NCBI GenBank assembly: GCA_015066625.1
Contig: SVOC01000005.1
Location: forward strand, 1-64,000
DNA length: 64,000 nucleotides
Reading direction: 5' to 3'
Source: Oscillospiraceae bacterium
GTDB lineage: Bacteria; Bacillota; Clostridia; Oscillospirales; Acutalibacteraceae
Shown piece by piece: positions 34,770 to 43,370 of the stretch (within the stretch, counting starts at the first letter, position 1; the number at the start of each line of letters is the position of its first letter). A program made the position numbers and the translations under genes. The notes under the pieces were generated by a model. That model saw only the letters and a list, made by a program, of their open reading frames with translations, was not told the origin of the DNA and did no database searches.

Positions 34770-36584
34770 TTGGCAGTTTCAAAAGATAAAATCAGAAATT
34801 TTTCAATCATCGCTCATATTGACCACGGAAAGTCAACCCTTGCAGACAGACTGCTTGAAAAGACAAATTCCGTGGCAATCCGTGATATGACAGCTCAGCT
34901 TCTTGACAAGATGGACCTTGAAAGAGAAAGAGGTATCACCATCAAAGCTCACGCAGTTAAGCTCAACTACCTTGCTGAGGACGGCGAGGAATATGTGCTC
35001 AACCTTATTGACACTCCGGGTCATGTTGACTTCAACTATGAGGTTTCACGCTCACTTGCGGCTTGCGAGGGTGCGGTACTTATCATCGACGCATCTCAGG
35101 GTGTTGAAGCACAAACTCTTGCAAACACATACCTTGCACTTGACCATGACCTTGAACTGGTACCCGTCATCAACAAAATTGACCTTCCCTCCGCAGACCC
35201 CGACAGAGTTGCTGCCGAGGTTGAGGATGTTATCGGTCTTGACTGCTCCGAGGCTCCCAGGGTTTCGGCAAAAACAGGTGTCAACATCGAGCAGGTGCTC
35301 GAACATATTGTTAAGGATATTCCCGCACCAGAGGCAAATGACGACCTTCCTCTGCGTGCATTGATTTTTGACTCTGTATACGACAGTTACAAAGGCGTTA
35401 TCGTTTATGTGCGAATCAAGGAAGGTAAAATCAAACCCGGCGACACGATGAGAATGATGGCAACAAGCGCAGAATTCACCGTTGTTGAAACCGGATATAT
35501 GCGCGCAACACTGCCCGAGCCCTGCAAAGAGCTTACCGCAGGCGAGGTTGGTTATATCACCGCATCAATCAAAACAGTAGGCGATGCAAGAGTCGGTGAT
35601 ACGGTAACAACCGTTGAAAATCCTGCCTCCGAGCCTCTGCCCGGTTACAGAAAGGTAAACCCCATGGTTTACTGCGGTGTTTATCCTGCAGACGGTGCAG
35701 ACTATGAAAATCTTCGTGACGCACTTGAAAAGCTTCAGCTCAACGATGCCGCACTTACCTATGAGCCCGAAACATCGGGTGCTCTGGGCTTCGGCTTCCG
35801 CTGCGGTTTTCTGGGTCTGCTTCATCTTGAAATTATTCAGGAACGTCTTGAAAGAGAGTATGACCTTGACCTTGTAACAACAATCCCCAGCGTTATTTAC
35901 AAAATTAACCTTACCGACGGCTCAATGATTGAGATTGATAACCCCACTCATTACCCCGACCCTGCAACAATCGCATCCTGCGAAGAGCCCTTCACAAATG
36001 CTCACATCTACGCTCCTACCGAGTATGTAGGCACCATTATGGACCTTTGTCAGGACAGACGAGGCATCTTTAAGAATATGGATTACATCACACCCGAGCG
36101 TGTTGACATCCACTATGAACTGCCTCTAAACGAAATCATTTATGACTTCTTCGATTCACTCAAATCAAGAACAAGAGGCTACGCTTCATTCGACTATGAA
36201 ATTTCAGAATACAGAAAATCAAATCTTGTGAAGCTTGACGTGCTTCTCAACGGAGATATCGTTGACGCCCTTTCATTTATTATTCACTCTGAAAAGGCTT
36301 ACTCAAAGGCGCGCAAAATTGCCGAAAGACTTAAGGAGCATATCCCACGTCAGATGTTTGAAATTCCCATTCAGATAGGTATCGGCGGTAAGATTATTGC
36401 CCGCGAAACCGTTAAGGCAATGCGCAAAGACGTTCTCGCAAAGTGCTACGGCGGTGATATTACCCGAAAGAAAAAGCTGCTTGAAAAGCAGAAGGAAGGT
36501 AAAAAGAGAATGCGTCACTTCGGTACGGTTGAAGTGCCTCAGGAAGCATTTATGGCAGTTCTCAAGCTTGATGACAACGACTAA
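34770..36584 (+). CDS. lepA: Elongation factor 4 (LepA)
   Basis: LepA is a ribosome-associated GTPase related to EF-G. The 604-residue protein has G1 [12 protein letters not shown]3 DTPGHVDF, G4 NKID, then domain II, and the LepA-specific C-terminal domain with GAKxxA-like [20 protein letters not shown] and the [15 protein letters not shown] tail. The start is TTG with AAGGAG 9 nt upstream. Followed by a terminator and hemW, preserving the lepA-hemW pair of Bacillus. Confidence 0.98.
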   Translation: MAVSKDKIRNFSIIAHIDHGKSTLADRLLEKTNSVAIRDMTAQLLDKMDLERERGITIKAHAVKLNYLAEDGEEYVLNLIDTPGHVDFNYEVSRSLAACEGAVLIIDASQGVEAQTLANTYLALDHDLELVPVINKIDLPSADPDRVAAEVEDVIGLDCSEAPRVSAKTGVNIEQVLEHIVKDIPAPEANDDLPLRALIFDSVYDSYKGVIVYVRIKEGKIKPGDTMRMMATSAEFTVVETGYMRATLPEPCKELTAGEVGYITASIKTVGDARVGDTVTTVENPASEPLPGYRKVNPMVYCGVYPADGADYENLRDALEKLQLNDAALTYEPETSGALGFGFRCGFLGLLHLEIIQERLEREYDLDLVTTIPSVIYKINLTDGSMIEIDNPTHYPDPATIASCEEPFTNAHIYAPTEYVGTIMDLCQDRRGIFKNMDYITPERVDIHYELPLNEIIYDFFDSLKSRTRGYASFDYEISEYRKSNLVKLDVLLNGDIVDALSFIIHSEKAYSKARKIAERLKEHIPRQMFEIPIQIGIGGKIIARETVKAMRKDVLAKCYGGDITRKKKLLEKQKEGKKRMRHFGTVEVPQEAFMAVLKLDDND

Positions 36585-36611
36585 AAGAGGCGGCAATATG
36601 CCGCCTCTTTT
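36583..36611 (+). terminator. Hairpin between lepA and hemW
   Basis: AAAAGAGGCGGC (36583-36594) and GCCGCCTCTTTT (36600-36611) form a 12-bp perfect stem with a 5-nt loop. It starts on the lepA stop codon and ends 13 nt before the hemW ATG, so it can act as a partial terminator that reduces hemW expression. Confidence 0.75.
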
Positions 36612-36624
36612 CAAAGGTGATTAT

Positions 36625-37713
36625 ATGAAACCCATAGGATTATATATCCACATTCCCTTTTGCAACGGCAAATGTCCCTACTGCGATTTCTATTCCGTCA
36701 CACCTCAATGTGATACTGTTGAAAAATATGTAAACGCTCTTTGCCGTGAAATTGACAAGACCAACGGAATTTATGACACGGTCTATTTCGGCGGCGGTAC
36801 ACCGTCGCTTATCGGCTCTGATAACATTGCAAAAATTATGTCATACATCCGACGCACGGAAAACTGTGAGGCTACGCTGGAATGCAATCCGTCGGATACG
36901 GGTGCCGTTGATTCGGATTTTGACTTTAAAAAGATAGCACAAAGCGGAATTAACCGCATATCAATGGGTCTGCAAAGTGCCGACAACAAAGAGAGGTCTG
37001 TGCTGGGCAGGCGCGGCGGATGCGAGGATGTTAAGCGCGCCGTTACAAGAGCAAGAAACGCAGGTATCGACAATATTTCTCTTGATTTGATGCTGGGCAT
37101 TCCCGGTCAGACCGCAGAAAGCCTTAAAGAATCAATCCGTTTCTGCAAGGAAATGAAGGCGAAGCATATCAGCGCATATATCCTGAAAATTGAAGAAGGC
37201 ACTCCTTTTTACGCAAAAAAAGATACCCTTTCTCTGCCAGGCGAGGATGAAACCTGCGATTTATATCTCACTGCCGTTGATGAGCTTGAAAATGCAGGAT
37301 ACAAACAGTATGAAATATCAAATTTCTCTTGTGAGGAATTTGAAAGCAGACACAACCTTAGATATTGGCGGAGCGAAGAATATCTGGGTATTGGTGCATC
37401 TGCGCATTCTTTTGTTGACGGCAAAAGATTTTATTATGAAAGAAGTATCGACAATTTCATAAACGGCACTCCGCCTGCTTACGACGGAGAAGGCGGCGAC
37501 GAAGAAGAATATATTATGCTTGCCTTAAGGCTTACGGAAGGCTTAATTTTTAAAAATTTTAAAAACCGTTTCGGTCATTCCCTGCCTGAGAATATTTTCA
37601 GTAAAGCCGACACCCTTCAAAAGCACGGGCTTATAAAAATTGACGGTAAATCAATATCGCTGACCGTAAAAGGCTTTCTTGTGTCAAACTCGGTTATAAG
37701 TTCATTGATTTGA
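36625..37713 (+). CDS. hemW: Radical SAM haem chaperone HemW
   Basis: HemW is a radical SAM protein related to HemN that binds haem and inserts it into partner proteins rather than oxidising coproporphyrinogen. The 362-residue protein starts MKPIGLYIHIPFCNGKCPYCDF with the cluster cysteines C-x3-C-x2-C, lacks the longer HemN N-terminus with its extra cysteine, and has the HemW C-terminal winged-helix-like region. The open frame runs back into lepA, but AAAGGTG before the ATG at 36625 sets the start. It is the second HemN-family gene of the window (see hemZ). Confidence 0.9.
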   Translation: MKPIGLYIHIPFCNGKCPYCDFYSVTPQCDTVEKYVNALCREIDKTNGIYDTVYFGGGTPSLIGSDNIAKIMSYIRRTENCEATLECNPSDTGAVDSDFDFKKIAQSGINRISMGLQSADNKERSVLGRRGGCEDVKRAVTRARNAGIDNISLDLMLGIPGQTAESLKESIRFCKEMKAKHISAYILKIEEGTPFYAKKDTLSLPGEDETCDLYLTAVDELENAGYKQYEISNFSCEEFESRHNLRYWRSEEYLGIGASAHSFVDGKRFYYERSIDNFINGTPPAYDGEGGDEEEYIMLALRLTEGLIFKNFKNRFGHSLPENIFSKADTLQKHGLIKIDGKSISLTVKGFLVSNSVISSLI

Positions 37714-37775
37714 CTTGTTTTGTATTGAAAAAACAAGGATAATATGTTAAAATCAAGAAAAAGGAGGTTAATCCT

Positions 37776-38459
37776 ATGAAAAAATCTTTATGTATAATTT
37801 TAACCGCAGTAATCCTTATTTCTTCCGTATTTTCACTCAGCGCGTTTGCTGCGGCATCACCCAAAACAGATGCTCTGCTTGACAAGGTTGAAAATGCAGA
37901 TGAACTTTCCGTAACCTTTACTTCGGGTCAGTCAACAATTTTCAGTTTTCTCGGTCGGAATCCCGTAAACAAAGTTTCCGTTAAGGATAACAAAATTTCA
38001 TATGAATTCAACAACGGAATCATTACCGTCAGACTCGTTGCAAACGATGACGGCATTTATGCTTATCTTCCCATACTTCCTTTCTTCTATGTAAAGCTTG
38101 ACAGCAAAATTCTTGCCGTTGCAGATGTAAAGGAGCTGATTGCAAAAGCCTCAAACCTTACTCAGGGCTTCATTCAGTTTATCGACAGCTACAATGAAAC
38201 CTTTGATGGTAAAGAATATTATGTTGAAGAATATAATGACAGAGAAGTTGTAACAAGCAAATTCTATTACGACGGCGACAGCCTTAAAATTCTCAAAGTT
38301 GAAAATGCTGTTACAAAGTCAGTGCAGTATACCTACTTTGACGCAATAGCTTTTGAGGCTGACGACGGTTTGTTTGATGTGCCTGTGCTTGCATTTGATG
38401 TTACACCCCTGCTTCAGGGCCTTTTCCTTGCACTTATCGGCACTGCATTACCCGTATAA
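37776..38459 (+). CDS. Secreted protein of unknown function
   Basis: The 227-residue product has a classical signal peptide (MKKSL, hydrophobic core, SAFAAASP cleavage region at about 26-28). The mature part alternates hydrophobic and polar residues and contains YYVEEYND, SKFYYDGDSLKIL and IAFEADDGLFDVP, a pattern reminiscent of LolA/LppX-like half-barrel proteins that read lipids or lipoproteins. That similarity is by eye only. AAGGAGG precedes the ATG. A single-gene unit ending at the bidirectional terminator shared with spo0A. Confidence 0.65.
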   Translation: MKKSLCIILTAVILISSVFSLSAFAAASPKTDALLDKVENADELSVTFTSGQSTIFSFLGRNPVNKVSVKDNKISYEFNNGIITVRLVANDDGIYAYLPILPFFYVKLDSKILAVADVKELIAKASNLTQGFIQFIDSYNETFDGKEYYVEEYNDREVVTSKFYYDGDSLKILKVENAVTKSVQYTYFDAIAFEADDGLFDVPVLAFDVTPLLQGLFLALIGTALPV

Positions 38460-38473
38460 TTCAATAAATATCA

Positions 38474-38508
38474 ACGGCAGAGAGTATATGCTCTCTGCCG
38501 TCTTTTTT
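38474..38508. terminator. Terminator between the secreted protein gene and spo0A
   Basis: CGGCAGAGAG (38475-38484) and CTCTCTGCCG (38491-38500) form a perfect 10-bp stem. On the plus strand it is followed by TCTTTTTTAT; the minus strand has only a weaker T tract, so it may also serve spo0A. Confidence 0.9.
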
Positions 38509-39268
38509 ATACGGTTTTCATCCTCAGTTTCAGGTTATCGCTTATCATTGCAATAAACTCACTGTTTGTGGGCTTGCCCCGTTCATTCTGGATTGTGTAT
38601 CCGAAATATGAACTGAGCACATCAACATCACCGCGGTCCCAGGCAACTTCAATAGCGTGCCTGATTGCCCTTTCAACTCTTGACGGAGTTGTTTTAAAGG
38701 TTTTGGCAACGGTAGGATAAAGGATTTTTGTAACCGAGCTTATCATTTCACTGTTGCTGACCGAAAGAATTATGGCCTCCCTCAGATACTGATAACCCCT
38801 TATATGCGCGGGAACGCCTATCTGGTGCATAATCTGCGATACAACAACTTCCAGGTCTTTGACGCCCGTGTGTGAAACATTGGAATTGTGAATATCGGAA
38901 AACTGGATTATTCTCTGAGCAAGCATCTGCGGGTCATAAGGTTTCAGAAAATAATAATCCGCACCGCTGCTGAGAATTTCGCTTTCAAAACGAGGGTTAT
39001 CCGTGCTTGAAAGTACCATCACAACAGGTCTTTTTTCAAGACGCATTGAATCCAGCTCTCTGAGAACACCGAGGGCGTCAAGCCTGGGCATAAAGCCGTC
39101 CATCAGAAGAACATCGGGCATTTCGCCCTCTCTGAGCCTTTCGACTATTCTGCTTCCGTCCTTTATCACCGTAGACACTTCAAAACCGTTTGAGCGCAGA
39201 ATTCCTGCAAGCTCGTGTGAAGTTTCTCCGCCGTCTTCAGTTATCATTGCTTTCAACATTTTTCTCAT
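38507..39268 (-). CDS. spo0A: Sporulation master regulator Spo0A
   Basis: Spo0A is the response regulator that commits the cell to sporulation. The 253-residue protein has an N-terminal receiver domain with acidic pair E11-D12, phosphoacceptor D57 (in LLMDGFMP), the SST switch residue and FLKPYD lysine, and a C-terminal DNA-binding domain with the Spo0A-specific IGVPAHIRGYQYLREAI and RAIRHAIEVAW helices. GGAGG lies 7 nt before the ATG. Located directly downstream of spoIVB, as in Bacillus and most Clostridia. Confidence 0.97.
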   Translation of the reverse strand: MRKMLKAMITEDGGETSHELAGILRSNGFEVSTVIKDGSRIVERLREGEMPDVLLMDGFMPRLDALGVLRELDSMRLEKRPVVMVLSSTDNPRFESEILSSGADYYFLKPYDPQMLAQRIIQFSDIHNSNVSHTGVKDLEVVVSQIMHQIGVPAHIRGYQYLREAIILSVSNSEMISSVTKILYPTVAKTFKTTPSRVERAIRHAIEVAWDRGDVDVLSSYFGYTIQNERGKPTNSEFIAMISDNLKLRMKTV

Positions 39269-39300
39269 GGTTTTACCTCCGCTTGATTTAGTTCACGAAG

Positions 39301-39329
39301 ATATTACCATATTTTACCAACTCTGTCAA
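39301..39329 (-). promoter_or_regulatory. Promoter of spo0A
   Basis: TTGACA (39329-39324), 17-nt spacer ending in TGG, TAATAT (39306-39301) on the minus strand. A second ATTGACA plus TTGGTAAAA copy lies about 24 nt upstream (around 39355-39332), so the promoter area contains a near-direct duplication. Confidence 0.75.
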
Positions 39330-39381
39330 TGAATTTTTACCAATTTTTGTCAATTATTTTTCGCATATTACGACACTTAAT

Positions 39382-40455
39382 TTAAGATGCAGCCTTTAAT
39401 TCCACAGTATTGAGCGAATCCATAGTGTCAATCATACGCTGTGCAAACACCGCGTAACCCTGCCGTGGTTCGGAAACAAAAACATGAGTAACCGCACCTA
39501 CAAGCATTGAATTCTGAACAATAGGTGACCCCGACATACCCTGAACAATGCCTCCCGTCTTTTCGAGAAGCACAGGGTCTGTTACCTTGATTATCATATT
39601 TCTTGCAGAGTAATCCGATGAAGAATATATTTTTATAATTTCTATATCATAATATTGGGGTCCGCCGTCATCAATTGTTGTTATCATCTTTGCTTTGCCG
39701 GGTTTCACTTCACTTTCAAGAGCAACCGGAAAACTTTTTTTGCCTGACGGATTTACGAGTGTACCGTAAACACCCATTTCGTGATTTACACGAAGGCTGC
39801 CCAGAACCGTATCTGAAAACACACCGCAAAGCTCACCGGGATTGCCTGAACTGCTTTTATAATAGCCGTTTACTCTCGCTTTAACCGCTTCACCGTTATC
39901 AAGAGGCATTATTTTTCCTGTATCAACATCGCATACACCGTGCCCGAGACCTGCAAACATTTTTGCACCGTCATCATAGAAGGTAACTGTGCCTATACCC
40001 GCAGAACTGTCTCTGACCCATATGCCAACCTTGTATTTTCCGTTAACCGACATCTGGGGTTTAAGGTTAAGATGAGCCGTATCGCCGTCGCGTTCAACGG
40101 TTAATTTTATTGATTTACCCTGTGATTTTTCAACAAAATCCGTAAGCTGCTGTGAGCTTGATGCCTCAACTCCGTTAATATAAGTGATAACATCCCCGCA
40201 TTTGAGACCCGCATAATCCGCAGGGCTTACACTGCCCGATGCCGTGGTCACACTGTCTGTGCTGACAACTATAACACCTTTTGTATACAGCTTTATGCCG
40301 AAAACTTCTCCGCCGAGAGCAACATATCGCCGCTTTGCCGAGTTTACGGCGCGGATTTCATCAGGGCGGCTCTGAACGCCGTAAATTTCCGTTCCGAAAA
40401 CCGAAACACATAAAACCAAAACTGCAGCCGCCGCAGTTCTAAAAAAACGTTTCAA
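39382..40455 (-). CDS. spoIVB: SpoIVB serine peptidase (S55 family)
   Basis: SpoIVB is made in the forespore, secreted into the intermembrane space and triggers pro-sigma-K processing. The 357-residue protein has an N-terminal signal anchor, a PDZ domain (about residues 75-130, with SPADYAGLKCGDVITYINGVEA), and the S55 peptidase domain with the histidine in GLGHGVCD and the nucleophile serine in GMSGSPIV. The frame opens further at 40485, but GGAGG 7 nt before the TTG at 40455 sets the start. Immediately upstream of spo0A, the conserved order. Confidence 0.94.
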   Translation of the reverse strand: MKRFFRTAAAAVLVLCVSVFGTEIYGVQSRPDEIRAVNSAKRRYVALGGEVFGIKLYTKGVIVVSTDSVTTASGSVSPADYAGLKCGDVITYINGVEASSSQQLTDFVEKSQGKSIKLTVERDGDTAHLNLKPQMSVNGKYKVGIWVRDSSAGIGTVTFYDDGAKMFAGLGHGVCDVDTGKIMPLDNGEAVKARVNGYYKSSSGNPGELCGVFSDTVLGSLRVNHEMGVYGTLVNPSGKKSFPVALESEVKPGKAKMITTIDDGGPQYYDIEIIKIYSSSDYSARNMIIKVTDPVLLEKTGGIVQGMSGSPIVQNSMLVGAVTHVFVSEPRQGYAVFAQRMIDTMDSLNTVELKAAS

Positions 40456-40603
40456 ATTTTCACCTCCGTGTTTGCTTCGAAGCACTAATAATTTGCTCCG
40501 TCATCACAGCATTAAACCACGGATAAATAAGCCGTAATAAATTTTCAGCTTTTCAAAATTTTGCGGACCCGATTAGTGGATATGTAAAATTTTTCCTTTA
40601 AAA

Positions 40604-40621
40604 TTCGTTCAATTTAACGAA
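40604..40621. repeat. Inverted repeat upstream of the orphan small RNA promoter
   Basis: TTCGTT (40604-40609) and AACGAA (40616-40621) flank a 6-nt centre, 10 nt upstream of the small RNA -35 box. It has the size of a regulator binding site; no regulator can be named. Confidence 0.4.
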
Positions 40622-40630
40622 AAAAAAGTA

Positions 40631-40659
40631 GTGACAAATGCAAAAACATATGATATAAT
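40631..40659 (+). promoter_or_regulatory. Extended -10 promoter of the orphan small RNA
   Basis: GTGACA (40631-40636), 17-nt spacer ending in TGA, consensus TATAAT (40654-40659). Transcription would start near 40666. Confidence 0.7.
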
Positions 40660-40665
40660 GAGTGT

Positions 40666-40770
40666 ACCGAGGAATGCTCAATTCCTTTTGACGTTACCTA
40701 CCAGCATTAATTCGGATATAAAGCCTAAGACAGAGAACTCTTCACTCAAATGAAGGGTTCTCTGCCTTTT
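40666..40770 (+). ncRNA. Unassigned small RNA or terminated leader, about 105 nt
   Basis: A promoter at 40631-40659 and an intrinsic terminator at 40732-40770 define a short non-coding unit between spoIVB and the copper ATPase. Internal pairings include AGGAA/TTCCT with a 7-nt loop and an outer ACCGA/TTCGG helix enclosing it, followed by an ATAAAGCC segment. The terminator stem is AGAGAAC-CTTCA with TGAAG-GTTCTCT. The copper ATPase has its own promoter immediately after it, so the RNA is more likely independent than a simple riboswitch leader. It matches no riboswitch consensus I can recall. Confidence 0.55.
40732..40770 (+). terminator. Terminator of the orphan small RNA
   Basis: AGAGAAC-CTTCA (from 40733) pairs with TGAAG-GTTCTCT (to 40763), a 12-bp stem with one internal mismatch and loop CTCAAA or similar, followed by GCCTTTT. 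Confidence 0.8.
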
Positions 40771-40773
40771 ATA

Positions 40774-40802
40774 TTGACATATACCACATACGGGTATAAT
40801 AT
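40774..40802 (+). promoter_or_regulatory. copA promoter with CsoR-like operator
   Basis: TTGACA (40774-40779) and TAATAT (40797-40802, 17-nt spacer) or the overlapping TATAAT (40795-40800, 15-nt spacer) form the promoter. Between the boxes TACC (40782-40785) and GGTA (40793-40796) are separated by 7 nt, the same 15-bp spacing as the TACC-N7-GGTA palindrome bound by the copper repressor CsoR of Bacillus. Copper-induced expression is therefore likely; no csoR gene is in the window. Confidence 0.6.
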
Positions 40803-40842
40803 AGTAAAGAACTTTTTGACGGTTTATGAAACGGGTGAGATT

Positions 40843-43335
40843 ATGGAACAATATAATATTACCGGTATGAGCTGTGCCGCTTGCAGTGCACGGGTTGAAA
40901 AAGCTGTTTCGGAGCTTGACGGCGTAACCTCCTGCACGGTAAGTCTTCTGACCAACTCTATGTCCGTTGAGGGCACAGCAAATCCATCACGTATAATTGC
41001 CGCAGTAAAATCCGCAGGCTACGGTGCGTCACTTAAATCAGATACAGACAAAAAAATTGATATTGATGATTCGTTGAAAGATAACGAAACGCCTGTCCTG
41101 AGAAAAAGGCTTGTTGCATCCGTGGGATTTCTTACGGTGCTGATGTATTTTTCAATGGGTCATATGATGTTTGCCCTTCCCCTGCCTTCATTCTTTGCCG
41201 AAAACCATATTGCAAACGGAATATTTCAGCTTATTCTGACTGCTGTTATAATGATAATAAATCAAAAATTTTTTATAAGCGGTTTCAAGGGTCTGGTTAA
41301 CCGTGCGCCCAATATGGATACTCTTGTGGCACTGGGGTCGGGCACATCCTTTGTGTGGAGCGTTATCATTCTTTTTTTGATGACTCAGGCACAGCTCAGC
41401 GGAAATCACGCAGCAGTTGCGGAATACATGCACGGTTTTTATTTTGAATCAGCCGCAATGATTTTAACGCTGATAACCGTGGGCAAAATGCTGGAAGCCC
41501 GTTCAAAAGGCAAAACCACAGATGCTCTTAAAGGGCTTATGAAGCTTGCACCCAAAACCGCAAATATAATAAAAGACGGGAGCGAAATTTCCGTTCCCGT
41601 TTCGCAGGTAAAAAAAGGCGATATATTTGTTGTGCGGCCCGGTGAAAGCATTCCCGTTGACGGTGTTGTGATTGACGGTACGAGTGCGGTTGACGAATCG
41701 GCACTGACCGGCGAAAGCATCCCCGTTGACAAAGCTAAGGGTGATGAGGTTTCTGCCGCCACAATAAATCAATCGGGATTTATCAGATGTGAGGCTGTCC
41801 GTATAGGCGAAGATACCGCACTTTCACAGATAATAAAAACCGTCCGCGATGCCGCTGCAACAAAGGCGCCCATTGCAAAAACCGCAGATAAAGTTTCGGG
41901 CATATTTGTGCCTGCGGTTATTACTATCGCACTTATTACATTTATAATATGGCTTATTGCAGGCGAAAACACAGGCTTTGCTCTTGCAAGAGGAATTTCG
42001 GTGCTTGTTATAAGCTGTCCCTGTGCTCTCGGTCTTGCAACGCCTGTTGCCATTATGGTCGGAAGCGGTGTAGGAGCAAAAAACGGAATTTTATTTAAAA
42101 ACGCCGCATCTCTTGAAGCAGCAGGAAAAATCAGCATTGTTGCACTTGATAAGACAGGCACAATCACCGAGGGAAAACCCGTTGTAACGGATGTTGTTCC
42201 CTTTGATTGCAATGAAGAAGAACTGCTTGAAACCGCATACTCCCTTGAAATTAAAAGCGAGCATCCCCTTGCAAAGGCGGTTGTTGCAAAAGCCAAAGAA
42301 CTGAAAATCAACTGTTATGAGGTTGATAACTTCACCGCGCTGACGGGTAACGGGCTTACTGCAGTTAAAGACGGCACAGAGATTTACGGCGGCAGTCTTA
42401 AATACATTCAAAGCAAAATCAAGCTTGACAATGAAATTGTTCCGGTGTGTAACCGGCTTGCCGGCAGCGGAAAAACTCCCCTGCTTTTTGCAAAAGGCAA
42501 CAAAGTAATGGGAATAATCGCTGTTGCCGACACAGTCAAGAATGACAGTGCAGAAGCCGTAAATCAGCTGAAAAATATGGGCATAAAAGTAATTATGCTT
42601 ACGGGAGATAACGAAAAAACCGCTCATGCCATCGGCAAAGTTGCAGTGGTTGATGAAGTTTTTGCAGGTATTCTGCCTGACGGCAAGGAAGCGGTCATCC
42701 GCAATCTTATGAAAAAAGGCAAGGTTGCAATGGTCGGCGACGGAATAAACGATGCCCCTGCACTGACCCGTGCGGATGTGGGTATTGCAATAGGTACAGG
42801 TACGGATATTGCCGTTGACTCTGCAGATGTTGTGCTTATGAAAAACAGACTTTGCGATGTGCCTGCCTCAATCCGTCTGGGCAGAGAAACCTTAAAAAAC
42901 ATCCGTCAGAATCTTTTTTGGGCATTTCTTTATAATATTCTGGGTATTCCCCTTGCGGCAGGTCTTTTCATTCCCGTTTTCGGATGGGAACTGAATCCTA
43001 TGTTCGGTGCTGCCGCAATGAGCATTTCAAGCTTCTGCGTCGTATCAAACGCTTTGCGACTTAATATTTTTAAAATTCACAGCGATAAAAAGGATAAAAA
43101 AATAAAAACCAAGGAGAAAAAAGTTATGACAAAAACATTGAAAATTGAAGGTATGATGTGCCCTCACTGCGAGGCAAGAGTAAAGAAAACTCTTGAAGAA
43201 ATTGAAAACATTGAAAGTGCGGATGTCAGCCACACAGAAGGCACGGCAGTTGTAACCTTCGTCACACCCGTTGCAGACGATGTTCTTAAAAATGCAGTTG
43301 AAGAACAGGGATATACAGTAATTGAGATTAAATAA
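40843..43335 (+). CDS. copA: Copper-exporting P1B-type ATPase with C-terminal CopZ-like domain
   Basis: An 830-residue copper P-type ATPase. An N-terminal HMA domain has the GMSCAAC metal site (C11, C14). About eight transmembrane helices follow, with the intramembrane CPC at 392-394, actuator TGES ([11 protein letters not shown]), phosphorylation site DKTGT (D436), SEHPLA for nucleotide binding, and [10 protein letters not shown] in the hinge. After the last helices a lysine-rich linker leads to a second HMA domain at residues 762-830 with GMMCPHC (C773, C776). A C-terminal HMA is unusual in CopA. The frame opens at 40750 inside the upstream terminator; the ATG at 40843 with GGTGAG is the start. 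Confidence 0.93.
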   Translation: MEQYNITGMSCAACSARVEKAVSELDGVTSCTVSLLTNSMSVEGTANPSRIIAAVKSAGYGASLKSDTDKKIDIDDSLKDNETPVLRKRLVASVGFLTVLMYFSMGHMMFALPLPSFFAENHIANGIFQLILTAVIMIINQKFFISGFKGLVNRAPNMDTLVALGSGTSFVWSVIILFLMTQAQLSGNHAAVAEYMHGFYFESAAMILTLITVGKMLEARSKGKTTDALKGLMKLAPKTANIIKDGSEISVPVSQVKKGDIFVVRPGESIPVDGVVIDGTSAVDESALTGESIPVDKAKGDEVSAATINQSGFIRCEAVRIGEDTALSQIIKTVRDAAATKAPIAKTADKVSGIFVPAVITIALITFIIWLIAGENTGFALARGISVLVISCPCALGLATPVAIMVGSGVGAKNGILFKNAASLEAAGKISIVALDKTGTITEGKPVVTDVVPFDCNEEELLETAYSLEIKSEHPLAKAVVAKAKELKINCYEVDNFTALTGNGLTAVKDGTEIYGGSLKYIQSKIKLDNEIVPVCNRLAGSGKTPLLFAKGNKVMGIIAVADTVKNDSAEAVNQLKNMGIKVIMLTGDNEKTAHAIGKVAVVDEVFAGILPDGKEAVIRNLMKKGKVAMVGDGINDAPALTRADVGIAIGTGTDIAVDSADVVLMKNRLCDVPASIRLGRETLKNIRQNLFWAFLYNILGIPLAAGLFIPVFGWELNPMFGAAAMSISSFCVVSNALRLNIFKIHSDKKDKKIKTKEKKVMTKTLKIEGMMCPHCEARVKKTLEEIENIESADVSHTEGTAVVTFVTPVADDVLKNAVEEQGYTVIEIK
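43126..43335 (+). CDS. copZ: Possible internally initiated copper chaperone CopZ, in frame within copA
   Basis: Inside copA, in the same frame, AAGGAG at 43111-43116 lies 9 nt before an ATG at 43126. Translation from it would give a 69-residue protein with a full beta-alpha-beta-beta-alpha-beta HMA fold and the GMMCPHC copper site, exactly the size of stand-alone CopZ. The linker before it ([11 protein letters not shown]) is lysine-rich and looks like a former intergenic spacer. So either separate copA and copZ genes fused by loss of a stop codon, or both a fusion and a free chaperone are made. Internal initiation is inference. Confidence 0.5.
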   Translation: MTKTLKIEGMMCPHCEARVKKTLEEIENIESADVSHTEGTAVVTFVTPVADDVLKNAVEEQGYTVIEIK

Positions 43336-43339
43336 ACAA

Positions 43340-43370
43340 AGCGGTGTCAGATGACACCGCTTATTTCTTT
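43340..43370. terminator. Terminator between copA and glycerate kinase
   Basis: GCGGTGTCA (43341-43349) and TGACACCGC (43352-43360) form a near-perfect stem; the plus strand continues TTATTTCTTTT. On the minus strand the stop codon of the glycerate kinase gene lies inside the stem. Confidence 0.8.

Noticed and set aside
36397-36624. 76 extra N-terminal residues for HemW overlapping lepA
   Set aside because: HemW starts at the conserved IHIPFCNGKC region and has a ribosome binding site at 36625.
40666-40770. c-di-GMP, preQ1, fluoride, purine or yybP-ykoY riboswitch upstream of copA
   Set aside because: An ATAAAGCC segment recalls the c-di-GMP-I AAAGCC motif, but the GCAAACC partner is missing, and none of the other consensus cores can be found. 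The separate copA promoter also argues against a simple leader.
40750-40842. 31 extra N-terminal residues for CopA
   Set aside because: They would start inside the small RNA terminator and span the copA promoter; the HMA domain begins at the ATG at 40843.
42091-42627. 178-codon minus-strand open frame inside copA
   Set aside because: It is antisense to strongly conserved ATPase motifs and has no ribosome binding site; a shadow of biased codon use.
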